DNA of 64,000 bases from Stichopus chloronotus (GCA_021234535.1 CM037843.1:5598820-5662819); one strand, 5' to 3'. Shown: positions 24,501 through 39,500, numbered from the stretch's first letter. Numbers and translations are program-made. The notes: a model not told the origin generated them from the letters alone.

Positions 24501-27500
24501 ATGCCTCGACATAACACCACGGTGTATTTAATTCTCAAATTGGCAAAAAACAAGATGTGGAAGTCTAGATATTCTCACATGTTTGAAGGGCATGCCAAAG
24601 AGGACAGCGGATAAAACCAGTGATTATTAAAGAAATAAAGTTTTGGGTACATGTAGACTACAGTGGATTGTCTTCATCAAAATTCCTATACGTATGGATA
24701 AAAAGTAATTCATTTGAGATTGTAAGTATTAACATTCATTGAACTTAATTTCATCCTTTCTTTTTCTTAATTTTAATGCTTAATTATGTAATTTATGGTT
24801 GAGAACCAATAAACAGAGCAAAAAACCTCAAAAAAATAGAAAGAAAGAAAAGAAACACTATTCTCGATCTACTGTTTCTGTCTCTCTGTTAGGTTGGAAA
24901 TGGCACGGTGGCATCAGTGAGAAATCTGGAACCAGACACAGATTACTACTTTAGAGTGAGCTACAGAATACCAGGACAAGGTGGTATAATGCTTGAAGGA
25001 CCACTCTCTGAGGTGGCACTACATAGGACTGGAATGCCAGGTAACTGTAATATGGTACCAATTATGACTCATACTAACTGGTATTAATGTGATCAAGCTT
25101 TTGATGGGGAGAAGTAAAGCTCCTACCAGGCTCGTACACTCTAAAGAGTGGAAATGTTAACGACTCTACCAAGAGGGACAAGAGAATATTTTTGAGATCA
25201 ACATGATAACAGCTAAAAGTATTGACAGCAGTAAACCTGCTCAGCTCAACAACAGTATACACATAGTAAAAGATGACACTTACTCTATATGTGTCTGCAA
25301 TTGACTTACAGTAGTTGAAACTTTAGGCGATATTTACTTGAAGATCATTGAAGTAGATCACTGTTGGATAATTTCATCACTTGGAAAAGATGTCAAGTAG
25401 TATGTAAGGTCTTTTGACTAGGCAAGGATCTAGGCTTATTGTTATGTCAACACAGACATTACTTTTAAATTGATCTGGGGAACTAGTGGTCTAAGCTTTA
25501 ACATTTTGAAAGTTTAAACAAAAAATAGCCAACATTTTGGAGAAAATAAACATTAGTATGAGGGTGTGATATTTCTAGCAAGCGATGAACGACTATCAGA
25601 GATGATTTTGACTCTTGAAACATTGCAGTTAGTTAAAGTAACCGTGCAATTTCTCTCTCTGCGCTGTTAAGGAGTAAAACTGATGGTAAAACTGATGATT
25701 TTTGAATAAAATGGCACTTCTGTAGCAGTCTTTAAAAGAAAGGTATTAATTACGGCATTAATTAGTTGATCAATAAGTGAAACGTTGTTCCAAGCAACCT
25801 TTATGGCAACAATATAATCGTCATCATAAAGGTTACTTTAATCATTAGCATTTTTTGTAAGTTTCACAGCATTGCTTGAATACAAGTCTTGTAACTTTCT
25901 TTGCTTGCAAAGTGAGTCCTCAGCAGAGCTCCTGACGAGGTCATTGATCGACACACTCATGCATGTTTGGAGTAAATTCAATTGTGATTTGATTTTATCC
26001 AGCACCATCTGGCGGCTGTGAACATGATGGCCAACATTATGACGAAGGGAACACAGTGGTTCAGAGCTGCGACTCTGCCTGTGATTGCCTGCTGGGTAAA
26101 TGGATCTGCCGACCCAGAGGTTGCCCACCTGGACCTGACACCATGTTGAACCCAATCAACTGCAAGGAGATACGACACCCAGATGACCCCGAGTGTTGCT
26201 CTATAATAGACTGCATGGAAGGACCCTCCGACCCAGATAACCCAGGTAAAAAGAGAATTAATGGAAGTATCCCCAGAGCACATCAGTTACGTGTAATCTT
26301 TGTTCTTTGAAACATTACAAGCACATCAATGCAGTAAATCATTCTTCTCTATGAGAAGGGACCAGCATGCTCCAAAACTGGAATGAAAAAGAAATCATTT
26401 TTAATTTCAGTTTTGATAATATTTGATTTACTCCCATGATGGAGGACCCAGGGGGAATGTCTCACTTACTAATAATGATCATTTGAGCGGAACCAGTGAA
26501 ATGAATCTGGTTGCCAAGTGTTGTAAGTGAGAGAGCTGTTGCTCATTTATGTGAATAGAATTATTTTCTCAGAATAAGTGAAATACATGAAGCATGCAAC
26601 ATGGTCTTCAAGGAAAGTAGTTTATGGTGAGGGAAGGATCCATGCCTGTTTGTCTCGGACTCTTTAATTTCTTTTCCTGGCAGTAACCCTAAATTCATGC
26701 AACAGTTAGTGTGAATGTTGCTAATGATCAAAGGACAAAATAACCAGGTTCGCGATGCAATTTGCGACGCATTAAAGCCCACACAAACTTGCCATTCAAT
26801 TTCATGTGAACTTTGCAATAGTTGCAAATCGATATTTTATTTTCTGTGGACCTCTGGTCTTCCATTGCAAAAGATTTGTAAACAAATACTCTACCAGTTG
26901 GCATTGAAACTTGACAAAAAGTTGTGTGTCCTTTGTATGAGTGAATTTTGTTGCAAGTAAGTGATTTTTTAACTGCTTTTGTTACTTATTAGATTGAGTT
27001 AAGTTTTAACTTATTCACCATGCGGTGATTGTTTAACGTCTGCTAATCAAAATGGGGTGATGCTGCTAGCATCATCAAAAAGTGCTGATCAATTTATTTA
27101 CACTGTTTTGTCTCTTGTGATCTTTGACATACTTTCTTAGTGGTTATGTTCTATGATCCTAACTGTTGAATGAGAAAACAGAGAGGGGAGGTCTAGTGCA
27201 GTTACTGAGAAGGATCATGACCTTGGGACCATACGGTGCAGTTGAACAACATATCAGTCACCTGGTTGCTATGCAATTAACTGCGACTCTTCACACAGTT
27301 CTATTTGAAAAGTGACCTTGAAAATGCTACGGTTGCCCAGCTTACGCAATTGCGTGGTCAAATTTTCAAACGATGATATCTTTGCCCCTGTGCATTCGAT
27401 CACGCTAATATTTTCACAGCACATACTTTTTACACTCCCCAACTCCCCTTCCAAATTTTGCAACCATACACAATCATCCGGCAGAGATATCGATGATTTT

Positions 27501-30500
27501 AGCTTTTGACCACGCCTTCAAACAACCTTCAGTAAAACATGTCAGGGAACCGCATCACCACTCCGTCAATCTCCAAAGCTACTCCATGTCAATCATGAAA
27601 CTTGTTTCTTTATACGGTTATAATCTCCCCTTGTTCGAAAGACATTTTAGTGATATTTACATACTAAACAACTCCCATCACTTTTACTTGCCTTCGCAGT
27701 TGGTTGCTCTATACAAACCACGCCAACTCTTGTTTCGTCGTATGATAGTAACGTGTAATGACGTCACACGATGTCGAAATCCGAACAAGTCCAAACTAGT
27801 TTACAGTATTGCATTGTGGGTAGCGTATGTCTTGCGTGTGGGCCTACGTATCAGTAGTACGTATACAGTATGTATATGGAGTAGAAAAGAAACAGTGTAG
27901 CCCTAGCAACCAGAAAAAGAATTTAAAACTTGTCACGGAAGTGCATCACGGCACCTCTGTTATCTTTTTTGTCATTTTCATGTGGAAAACTCAATTACCT
28001 TTGTGAATGTGAAGTATGATAACGTTCGAGATTTCCATTGCGGATATTTTCGACATTTTCTTCGACGATCCAGAGGGAAAATTTTCGCGAGTGTGTTGAG
28101 ATGTGCAACCTTCGTTTGGATCAAATATTTGTGGGATTTATCTAACTTGGAACGATTATATTGGGCCATACTCTTGGATCATGTGTTCTCAATGTTCTGA
28201 GTGAGTTTTAAGAGACAATTTGCTGTAAATTGTGAGATTCGAATGATTTAAAATGTTGAATTTTTGCTCTTTCTTGGTGAGCTCCAAGGACGATCCACCA
28301 TGTGCATTGCAAAGGTTACGTAATCCAATTACCTTGACGTTAGCAACGGTACGAAATGGGCATAGCAACCCGGTGACTGATATTATTCTCATCTGTAGCT
28401 GTTGGCAACGAACACAAACATGCAACCTCATGTGTTGTATGCATGAAGCCCATCAATTCTGTCCTGCTAAGAGAGTGATTAGACTCAAGAGAAGGAAACC
28501 TTTCATGAAGAGTGCAAGCAATTCCATGGCAACATGGCCTACGTGTTGTCCGCATGCATCCATAGTCTGTATTTGCATCATCCTGTTTGCCACCATCTAT
28601 CTGTCTTTCCACAGAGTAAGATTAATAGGTCCTCTTCTCTTAGGATTTCGGAGGTGCAAGTCATTTCACTGTGGTTTAGATCTTTCCTGTCGCTGCTAGG
28701 TGAGGCAGATATCTTCTGAAACCTGTCTAGTTTGAACTAACGCACCCCACAGCTGGATGAAACAGTCACCGTGATTGGACTGAACACATAGACATGAAAA
28801 CAAAAAAAGCCTGGCTAGTGATAAGCAAACAACTCTCCATTGTCACAAATTCTAGCGAAAGATCTCTTCTGAGACAAGGATAATTGCATCATTATCTCCA
28901 TAAGTAACTCGTCCAGACATATCTTGTCACATAGGGGCGTGTGCTAGTGCCTTGTTTTTCATTATTTGCAAGAAGTTTAAAAGGAAAGTCTCATAGTTGT
29001 TGCCAAGGAGGAAATTTAGGAGGTTGTACTTCTAATTTTCACTGATATTTAGATCGAGATTCAAAGCAGCTGAACTTTAAACTTGGTATGGTTGTTGTTT
29101 CATCATGATGGTGATTGATTGTTTGAGGTCAACCAAGGTCAAAGCTGTCTAATAGTCTTAAAATCTACAACAGTGACAGAAAAAAATTCTATAATACTGC
29201 TGGGCCTTTCCCTTTGTAGTTTGCAATTGTAAGTGCTTATCATGGAAATCAAATTTCATTTAAAGTCTGAATAGCTCAAAGTCATCACCACTTCTTAGAT
29301 AGCAACCAAAGATCATGTGTGAAAATGTATCTTACTTCTATTGCTATGAAAGTTATCCATAATGTATTTCATGCTTTAAATATCCATTTGTGAACAGTTC
29401 AGTCTACTCAACTAATTTTGAATAAGTAAACTTAAAAAAGAAAGAAAACTCATATTGTAAAAGTTTCAATAGACTTTTTCCCCACAGATACGTACATTGT
29501 GAAGACTGTAGATCTTAGATGAGACAAAATCCGTAATTGTTTTCAGGTGTTATAGGTACTGTATGTACATTAGAAAAATGGTCCATACCAACACCTGCTT
29601 CAAAGGTTACTATACATATTGGTTAGGAAGAGGGAGGTATGGTGATAGGAGACAATGGTTAATTGCTCTCTTCCCACAATATGTGCGAGTCTCTGTGAAA
29701 GCATCATGTTAATGAACACTGATGCAAAACTGCCGCTGAATGAATATATGCAAATGAATACATTGAACCAATGAGGAAAACAAGCAAACAAATACCCGAA
29801 GAAAGTAACACCCGTAGGTGATAACTGCAAACGACACAAATGATACTCTGCTCTCTTGTTTAATCTTTTATGTTCTGTTTTCAAACAACCGGTCATGTTC
29901 CTGTAAGTAACGTCAGTCAATTTCAGAAGTTTAATAATTCAGCCAAAGTTATTAGCTAGGATGAAATGGACCCTGTAGTTTATTGTTTAATGGCTGCCAT
30001 TGCCATAGTGTGGAGGTTCTCTTCCTCTGTTTTTTGCTCTCTTTCACTTGGCATCAGTGGCCTCTTAGCATCTGACTTTTGGTGAAACAGCCAAGCAGAG
30101 CCAACAACTACACTAAATTGATTCAAAAGGTCAAAGTTTTTTCTGAAAGTTACACCATGCTGGTTTCTTCATTCACCTGTCAAGACATGCTCCCCAATCA
30201 CAGTTGTGCATCGTCTAATGTTTCTGTGATTAACGCCTAACAGCCAGTCAAGTCATCAGAAAGCAGTGGACGTATAACCAGAGGCAAGCGTAGGATCTCT
30301 TTCAATGTGCCCTGGGATAGACAGGAATTTTTTTCCCTCTTTTTTTTTTTTAATGATATAAACTGATCTGTCTAATCCATCGCATATACTGGTGTATTAA
30401 AGGCTCTACTTCACAGGAGTCTTCCAAAGCAACGTATGTTCAGCTATTACTTGGAAAGAAGTAACAAGAACTTTTTTGTGCCAAAAAAAGGAGTAAGAAA

Positions 30501-33500
30501 AAGCAAGTACATGAGTCTTGTAATAAAGATGAAGAAATGCTTAAGATGCTTCCAATGGTTTATCCTGCCAGGTACGACCGGATAAGTCAGTGATTTTACA
30601 ATTTCTCTGTTCTCTGAAAAACAGAAGGAGAAATTGGTCACCTCTACTGAGCAGCTACAAGAGACAGCATACTCTTGTGGATTAGGCATTTTCTTTGTTT
30701 TAAAGCAATCCTCACGACTTAATTTGCCACTTCTCCTTGAGAAAGTTTTGTTTCTTTTCTTTTGCATACGTTTTCACTTGCTGTATTCAATCCTTCATGT
30801 TGAAAATGGAACCTACAATTGCCACTCTTAGGAGAAAAAATCATAGTTTTTATTATAATCACAAGTATGTTACTATACCCTTTGGAATTCCCTACCCCCA
30901 ATGAATCCATCCCTGTTAATCAGCGTCCTGTTTGTCTGATTCAATACATTTGCTTGGTCTGTGATTGAGACAGATGCTGATTTACAAACCACTTATCCAT
31001 CGGTACTACATAATAAATCACTTCAGTCTCATCTCCAGATGAGGAGAGTCTGTGGGTAAATAGATTGTCTTCTGTCAGTTGAACCATTTCATTTAATGCC
31101 GTAACCAAAATTACCACATTTTGTGTTCTATTAACCTAGATTCAGTAAATGGCACCTGCCTTTCATGGGGTTTGGTACCCCATCAGGAGCAACCACCGAG
31201 CTCCATTATCCTGCCTGGTTTCCAAGGGTGGTGTATGGTCAGGTCTTCCTTGTTGCCTTTCTGTTGTGTTTTGAAAGTAAATGTGCTGTAATTGCTACAA
31301 AGAATTGGAAGATGGTATCAAAATTTTGGACATTCAGTATTCAAGCAAAGGTATTTGTCTGCAACAAGATGACTTTCATATTCTTGTGGAAGAGTCCCCA
31401 GCATCTGATTTAATAGTTTGAGGTCTAGGTATCAGTACGGATTAGAAAAGTTAAGTTTTCTTTTGTAAAAAACATAATTCGATGACATATAATGATGTGA
31501 CGCACAGCTAAAATGAAAACCAGAAGACCATTCTTTTTTCTTCGTGTTTATGGTGTTTACTGATGCAGCTATAACAATGACGCCCTTACCAGCTGTCTCT
31601 CCAAAAATGGGCGGCAATCCAGTGATTTTCAATTTCTAGGTGGTGGTGTGATCGATTTTGATGAAATTTGGCTACAATAATGAAATACTGTCATCCAGGA
31701 TCGAGTCAGTGATTGCTATTATGTGAAAATACTGAAAGCTGGGCTTCTCACAGATATTGGTAGTTTGCATGGCTGATGGTTTGTCCTAATAATTACACTT
31801 GTGTACTCCTCCTTCCGGAGTGTTCGGAAAATTTTAGTGAAAGTTCGTCAAGGATGTTGTTAGGGTCCATTACCCCTACTGTAGCCAAACACTAAGAGGC
31901 TTTGCTTCATACAGATGGCCGCCTGTCACTTTGGACGGTGCTTCTCTTCGGTGTTCAGAAAGTGTTTCAGAGGTCGGTTAAGGTCCATGATGTTATCACT
32001 TTTGAAAGCCATCTCCTCCTGTAATTGTAGTGCACATGTCTGATGGCTTGTCATGATGGTACTCGCTTACTGCTTCTCAGTGTTCTGAGAGTTTTGGAAT
32101 ATTGAGTCTTAACTTCGTCTGGGAGTCGTTAGGGGCTAATTATTTAATGACAATTGAATGCATTCTATAGATTAAAATGCAGAATTCTATAGATTAATAT
32201 GCAGAATTAAAATGACTCGTCATCTAGTGATATGTTAGCTGTTACAAGTCACCATGTGATGACATTAGAAAACCCAAGCTCTGTTAGTACTCATTCATTC
32301 ATTCATTCATTTATTTATTCATTCATTCATTCATTCATTCACATCTACACCCATTGGTGCTCTTATTCGTACAGAGAGGTACCTGTCATGGAGTTAAGCA
32401 TTCCGAGAGGAGCTAATAAGAGAGATCTCAGCTGATGCCCATCCACCGATGGTGATTTTAGGATTGAAATCACTAAATTTTCATTTCTTTTTCAGTCACT
32501 TTCTCCTTCTTTATGTTTTCTATAATCAGCAAGTTGCCAGAGGGAAGGGGAAGAAATCCATCACCATGGTGAAACATACTACTACGGCTGCAATGAACTC
32601 TGTTACTGTAACAATGGTCAGGAGTACTGCTCGTCCCGATGCCCAGATCCAGGCACCATGATACCAGATGAGTCCACCTGCCCTAATCCAGTCTTGAATT
32701 CTCCCAAGGAAGGGGAATGTTGCCCATACTGGTCTTGTCCTGCCCCATGTAAGTTTTGTTTTTTATACAAAAAAAATACTTTGATGAAAGATTGACTGTA
32801 CAATATTATAACAGTTATCCTGGGCAGAGAGTACCTAAATATTGGTGATATAAATTCTCTATAGCCCACATTGTGTCATGTGATGATTGCAATTATTTTT
32901 CTCAACACCCTATACACCCCTCCCAGTCACCAGTCCTCTTCTCTACCCCTCCCCACCATCTATCTACTCTTTTACTGTAGGCAAAGACCTATAATTTCCT
33001 ATGTCGTCAACACTATGGTTCCACCTATTTTAACCAAATGTGTAAATTTGAGGAATTTTCCTGAGTTGTCCTGAGACGTGGTTGTCGTGCAATCAAAGAT
33101 GACAAACAAAGGAACATGAGAAGCAAGACCATTTTTGTTGCTGTCAGATTTATTTAATATTCAAGTCAAGCAACAGTGGCCATTTGACTCGGGCAATATG
33201 TACATTACATATTCATACGTTAGCTATCATCACTCTGTTGGTTTGAAATATTGTGGAATATTCAAAACAAAATACAGATTTCAAATCCAACTCTCTTATC
33301 GTCGTGTGTTGAAGGCAACGCCACACTTCTAGACTGACAACCAGACATCAGTTGGTTGATGACATAGAATATGCACCAGCTCTACGTCGCAAGAACTTGA
33401 CAGTTGGCAGCGACCTTGGGGTCTAAACACTGGTATACTTAATTCTATTTGTTGGGTATCAGTACGTGTGACTAAAGGTGCCAACTAGAAGTTGGACATG

Positions 33501-36500
33501 TCTCACACACAAGTAGAGCTGTAATCATATGTTATGAACTGAAACTCTTATCACACTGAAGATAATCTAATAGGATTATCATAATTGAAATTCTCTGATA
33601 TATCACCTTCTAAATTGCTGCTCCCTGGTTGTTGTATATCCCACATTCCAACTATAGGCCCCACAGAACTTTTTTTAATTTACCAGTTCAAAGTCATATA
33701 TGCATTTAGTCTATGAGAGGCCTCCATATCTTTGGAATTTTCTCATCCATCCCATTCCATAGCTTAAATGTAGAAATTAACCATCAGAGATTTTTGAATA
33801 CAAATTTAAACAAAAGTTGTCTGTTAATTTGTATGATATACATATTGGGAACTGTGCACATGGAAGTGTTTCTTTGACGTCACTCTCGCATTGAACTATG
33901 GGTAATTTAGGTGATAATGGCCTTATCTATTGCCACTTTATGGAAAGGGATGCGAAATTCAATAATTCACTTGATTCAACAAAATAGTGTTCCTTAGAAA
34001 TTTGAATTTGTTAGACATAGTTATTAATATTTAGGCTGTTGAAAACACTGTGCAAGTGTTCCCCATTAAGTATCCCATCATTGTCCCACACATGTGACTG
34101 CTCTTTTGTCAAGTTGGCAAAGAATACTCAAGGCTAAAATGTGCTTTTAATTGGTCCAAAACTACCGGAACATATTGATCCAGTGAAAATTTACTACTTC
34201 AGTTTTTTTTTTCTTTTCTTTATTTGTTGTTTGCAGTTTTCTTATCACATTAACTCAATCCTCTGAGCTATAGATTCTGGTTTTTCCACCGAGTACCAGA
34301 AATGCATGGTTTGACAATCGTTTGGTTGCCCAGTGGTTATTCTGGTCATCTCGGATGACTGCTACATTTAGACACTGCTACATTTCAGTGCTTCAGGTTT
34401 TTCTTGTTTTGACTCTTCCATTACTAGTGAACTCTTGTGAGATCAATGGCAATACCTACGAAGATCAAGAGTACTTTGACCTGGGCTGCAGTATGAGGTG
34501 TCAGTGTCTGAAAAGCGAGGTCAGCTGCGTGCCTCGCTGTCCACCTTACGAGGTACCTTACCTCCATGATTGCCCGAATCCTCAAAGAGTTCATGTGCCT
34601 GGTGAATGTTGCTGGCAATGGCAGTGTGAAGAAGGTACGTAAGGCTTTTTGGTTTTGATAAAATTGTAACCTTTGTAATCAGGCCTATGTATATATGTAT
34701 GTGTGGGTGTATGATTGTGACACCTACCATGTGAACATGATGTCTCAAGAAGGGAAGCTTGTGTAGATCTCATATTTGGTATGAGGTTGTACCTCACTGA
34801 GTGCAAGAAGCCTATCGCTTTTGATGTAAGTCAAAGGTCATTTAGGATCGACAGGGGTCAATCAGTGAAAACATTTTTAACACGATCTCTCAAGAAGGGA
34901 TGCTTGTACAGATCTCATATTCAGTTTGTGGATGTATGTTAGGACAAAGAAGCCTTATGTTTTTGGTGGAGGTCAAAGGTGATTTGGGGTCAATAGTGTC
35001 ATTATAAACACACTATTTCAAGAAGGGAAGCTTGTAAATATCTCATTTTTGTGCATACAGGGTGCATCTTATTGAGTACAAGAAGTCTGTTGTTTTTGTT
35101 GTAAGTCAAAGATAATTTGGGGTCAAACGGAAAACTTTGTAAACACAATTTCTGAAGAAGGGAAACTCGTACATATGTTATGTGTAAGTGGGTGTATCTT
35201 ATTGAGTACAAATAGCCTATCGTTTGTGATTGAGGTCAAAGGCCATTTGAGATCAAAAGGGGTCAAGCCAAAACAACCAAGGTTAAAACATGATATCTGA
35301 AGAAGGGAAGCTTGCATATATTTGATATTTGGCATGTGGTGAAGCTCTTGGATGTATCTCTGTAGTATGCAGTCATTCATGTTCTTCAGATACATATCTA
35401 CGGTATCAGTCATCAACTTAGGTCAGTAGATGTCATTGTACATCTCAATTGGTGATATGTGTAATATTACAATAATCAAGCATATTACACTTACCCGCCT
35501 TTTAACTTGGTGCTTTAAACCCTAATAAAGCATGCCATTACTTGAAGTTAGCAATAAACTAACCTAGAATGATTAATAAACATAATGCATAAGTGAAACA
35601 AGCAACTTCGTAAGTTCTGTGAAACAACCAAAATATTTGAGTCTAAAATAAGTGTCTGCCACTAGGTTCTGTTTGTGAATTATGGTGGCACTGTGACCAA
35701 AGTATCACCCATGAATCACCAACCAATTGAGAAAATTGCAGAATTCAGTTGCTATGACATCTGCACGATGGATGCCTTTCCCTGGAGTCGTGATGGTGTG
35801 TCTGCCAAGATCATTTTGTGGCTGTATCACCCATTATGTTGTAAGGGGAGTCGTCTTCACATGCTAGCTTACTTCGTGACAAAAATGCAAACTTATGTTG
35901 TCATCTGCTTTGTAGTATGTACTGAGATCATTGAATGATTTGCTGTATAAAGCTAGCTCACATACTCTGTCAAATGCTACACTCCCCAACAAACTGCTGG
36001 TTACACCAAGATTTGTAATCCTAGCAGGGCACATTGTAGAGATGAATCCACTGCACTGCATCCTGCAATGTTTATAGCAAAGATTCTATTGTGTCTGCGC
36101 CTTCAGCAGGTTAGAATCATTGACATATACCGGCAACATGGAAGTCCATGGACTGTAAGCTTTTTGGTCATGGAAATTTGCATAATTTGGAAAGTCTCAG
36201 GTGCACATTTCCTTTTTTTTTCATGAAGAAAGGGTGAAATGTGTGGCAAATTACCATATGCATGGAGCACAGAACTGTTACATTCTTCCCATCTGTTAGT
36301 GCTTTAAACATGTTTAGGGTAGCGATACTTCAATTACTAACAGTACTGACATGCCAAATGTACCCAAAGTTTCTCGGTACCACCCCAACCTAATCTCATG
36401 GGAAAACCACAGTGAGCCTACCCACAATTTTCTAGAGAGCAATAGAGAACTTAGCTTTGTAAACTTGTTTTTTTTTAAACAAATATATCACACTATGAAT

Positions 36501-39500
36501 TGTAACTTACAAGAGGTTATCAATTAGGTGATTATCAGATCCCATTAATTGGTAATCGTATGAACCCAGAAGGATGTTCTGAGAGAAGAAACGGGCTGCT
36601 CTAATTACCCCTCGATTCTTTTAGGTACATGACAAACATCAATGGAGGTGTTCCCCTATAACAATCTTTTAAGCTAATAGACTATGGGGCATTCGCCTCT
36701 AATGTCTTGTCTTGTTCTCCCGCAAACGGCGGGGGAAGGAAAAATGTTGAATATGAAGATAAAATATCTTTCATATAGAAACTTAATCAATCCCGCGTGG
36801 AGGTGGTCACAAATGAAAAAAATAATGAAGAAAAGATCCCCACTTTTCTGTGATAACGCCACGAACGAGGAGCCACTGACGTCAGGTGTACGTAGGTCAT
36901 AAATTACTTTTCAACCAATCAAATTTCGTCTAGGAATTGTCTGAACGGAGTGTCGTCCGCTAGTGCAATTTAGGCCTAAGTGCGCGCAGTATACACACAG
37001 TAATACCTTCCGCGTATCCAAAAAGATCAAAATCGAAAGTACAATGTCTCAAAGTGTCTGTTATGCACATGTTTTTGAAACAAATGAGGAAATTAGGCCA
37101 TTTAACGAAAAAACTTGGAGAACTTTTTTGCATGGTGTACAAGTATGGGAGAATTTAGATGGTAAACAGGCCGAAGTATCTAGGTGTTTTCTTGAAAACA
37201 ATTCGTGTGATGATTTGTACGTCTTACCAATACCGGAAAACGGAGGATGCCACCATAAATGCTACCAGTATTTTACAGATATTTCCAAACAGAAACGGGC
37301 TGTGAAGAGGGTTGCTCATGAAAAACGGGAAGATTCTTCTGCTACCTGTAGTACTACTTCTGTCTCGGTTATATTTGCTAGGCCTAGACTAATGGAGCTA
37401 AAAATAAAGCTAAACGTTTGAGCAACACTCACGGTTTGCAGCCGCCCAAAGGCGCACCGCCGCTTAGTTTAGTTTAGTAGAGTAAGGGTCAGGAAGGACT
37501 TAAGTCCTCATAAAAGACCCTGAACCACCGAAAACCCTAAATTCTCCCACAAGCAGCAAAGTAACGATCAACAGCATTTTTAAAAGCATTCACACTAGAA
37601 GTGGAACCAATGGAATCAGGAAGAGCATTCCACTCATCGATAACTCGATCTTTGTGAAAAGAAGCTATTTCTAACTCCTGATCTACAATAGTTCTTCTGA
37701 AGCTTGAAACAAATGAATGCACCCCGCTTAGGCCTAGGGCCCAAACATTTGCGGTGAAAATGGTTGGAAACAAGTGCTTGTAATGCCAAATGCTGAAAAT
37801 GAGATTGTCTTTTAAAAATATTTTCATTTTATTGTTATAACCAATAACCAAACCACACAAGCAATAGGCCTAATGCATTAGGCCTAGGGACCTTCGCACA
37901 TAGGCCTATAGGCTATATATATAGGCCTAGGCTATATATATATATATATATATATATATTTTTTATAGCTAAGACGTTAATTAATGTAACAGGCCCAGGC
38001 TATAGCCTAGCCATCAGCTTCATTCCGGTCCAGCCCGCTTATATAAGTGAAATTTAAAATTATAAGCACAAACGCCACCCTCCAATGTTTAAATAAAATT
38101 ACAGTTAAATTAAGTTGCAGTAATATTGCAGTATTATAGCGTAATACATTCAAATAGTATTGCAAAAGCTTATCGTAAGAAAGATCACGATGGTGTAGTG
38201 GTAAGCCGTTCGACTAGGAAGTAATGGAAAAAATTGTGTTGCGAGTTCGAGTCCCACCTCGCTCAAACTTTTTTTTTTCCGGGGCAAATCTTTTCTCGTC
38301 TTTTCTCACCAAACCTTTTAAGGCAGCCGGCCATTTTCATAAACATTGTGAGATAGGTCTTTTATTCGCTATTTTTTGGGGTAATTTTGCTTAAAAGAAG
38401 GCATGAAAAGTTGACAAAATGGGAAGATACACTAACAGCCTTTGGGAAGGCTAAGATCAACGACCAAACTGTTTTCTGTTTCGCCGAAAGCCGCAGCGGA
38501 ACGGAATATTGGCGAATAGATAAAAAACAACCTTTTCGGAAATTCCCAGAAAAATGCCGTACACTCCTGACTCCCACAGCCAGGGCGTTTTTATGAGTAA
38601 TCAGTTAAAAAAAATATATAAAAAAAAAAAAACGGTGGGACTGGCAAGTAAATAGTTTTGGCCTGATTTTACGTATTTAGGAAATGTTTCTCAATGTCAG
38701 TGATTTTAGGAGTCATATCGTTTAAGTTAATCCTATATCACATGATCTTGAAAAGGGATTTTGGTTATTGGGCCAATCAGGGGGGTAGGAACCGGGGGAA
38801 CGGGGGCACGTGCCCCCCACTTTTTTTCCCGAGTAGCAAATGTGCCCTAAAGACTCACTCTAGATATTCTTGAGCCCTAGTCTTTACCATTCTCACCATG
38901 ATCTCTTGATGCATACTAATTACGGCATGGAAGAGGCAAAAGGGAAAATGTTGCCCGAATTTTCTACTGAAATTCCTGAATTCTGAAATGCCACCAAAAC
39001 GTGCTTTGCGCGCATCTGATTCCATGCATATACCTCCGTAGCGATGACCACTTAGTTTTAAACTATAAAATGATACTTTTGAAAAAATACCATTTCTTAC
39101 GTAAAGTGCACATATCAGACGCAGGATTTTTCTTGTGGAGGGAAGGGGGAGGTCATCAAAAAATACCATTCCTTTACTAAAATACACATAACGGAAGCAA
39201 GGTTTTTCTTGTGAGGGAAGGGGGACGTCATTGCTGCAATATTGCTCTTTTCACATAATAGACCAAATTTCCGATCAAGTGACTACTACCTAAAAAGTCA
39301 AAAGTGTGGAGGGTTGTTAGTGTATGTGCTCAGGGGCTAGTTCTGAATTTTTAATTTAAATATCGACCTCAATTTAAGAGCGGAATTTTGTAGACATACA
39401 TAGCAGACTCGTTATTTACAGTTTCCAATTTTCTTTTTAATTTTAAGCAAGTAATATATCCTTAAAACGACAATATATAACACCCGAGCCACCCCTGCAA

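Larger units (their letters stand above)
15511..24892 (+). other. Intron 1 of the Sas-like gene (9.4 kb)
   Basis: Splits FN3 domain A. It hosts a subfamily-A repeat (16.5 kb), a minisatellite (17.8 kb), the 2-kb inverted-repeat element and a possible signal-peptide exon. An open frame at 20692-20877 has no recognised homology. Confidence 0.8.
26246..32529 (+). other. Intron 3 (6.3 kb)
   Basis: Between VWC 1 and 2. Contains a GC-richer block at about 27300-28700 with several overlapping frames on both strands but no recognisable domain, then the tandem repeat at 31.7 kb and the ATTC microsatellite. Confidence 0.75.

Noticed and set aside
27260..28740. Frames of 135 and 148 codons in intron 3, considered as a nested gene
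   Set aside because: No domain, antisense frames of similar length, and no consistent splice sites; could be an old repeat.
34322..34427. Hydrophobic N-terminal stretch before VWC exon e, considered as a signal peptide
   Set aside because: It is the polypyrimidine tract plus acceptor; the phase-1 junction at 34428 fits the neighbouring exons.
38191..38278. Functional tRNA gene
   Set aside because: A and B boxes are present but the T-stem and acceptor stem do not pair.
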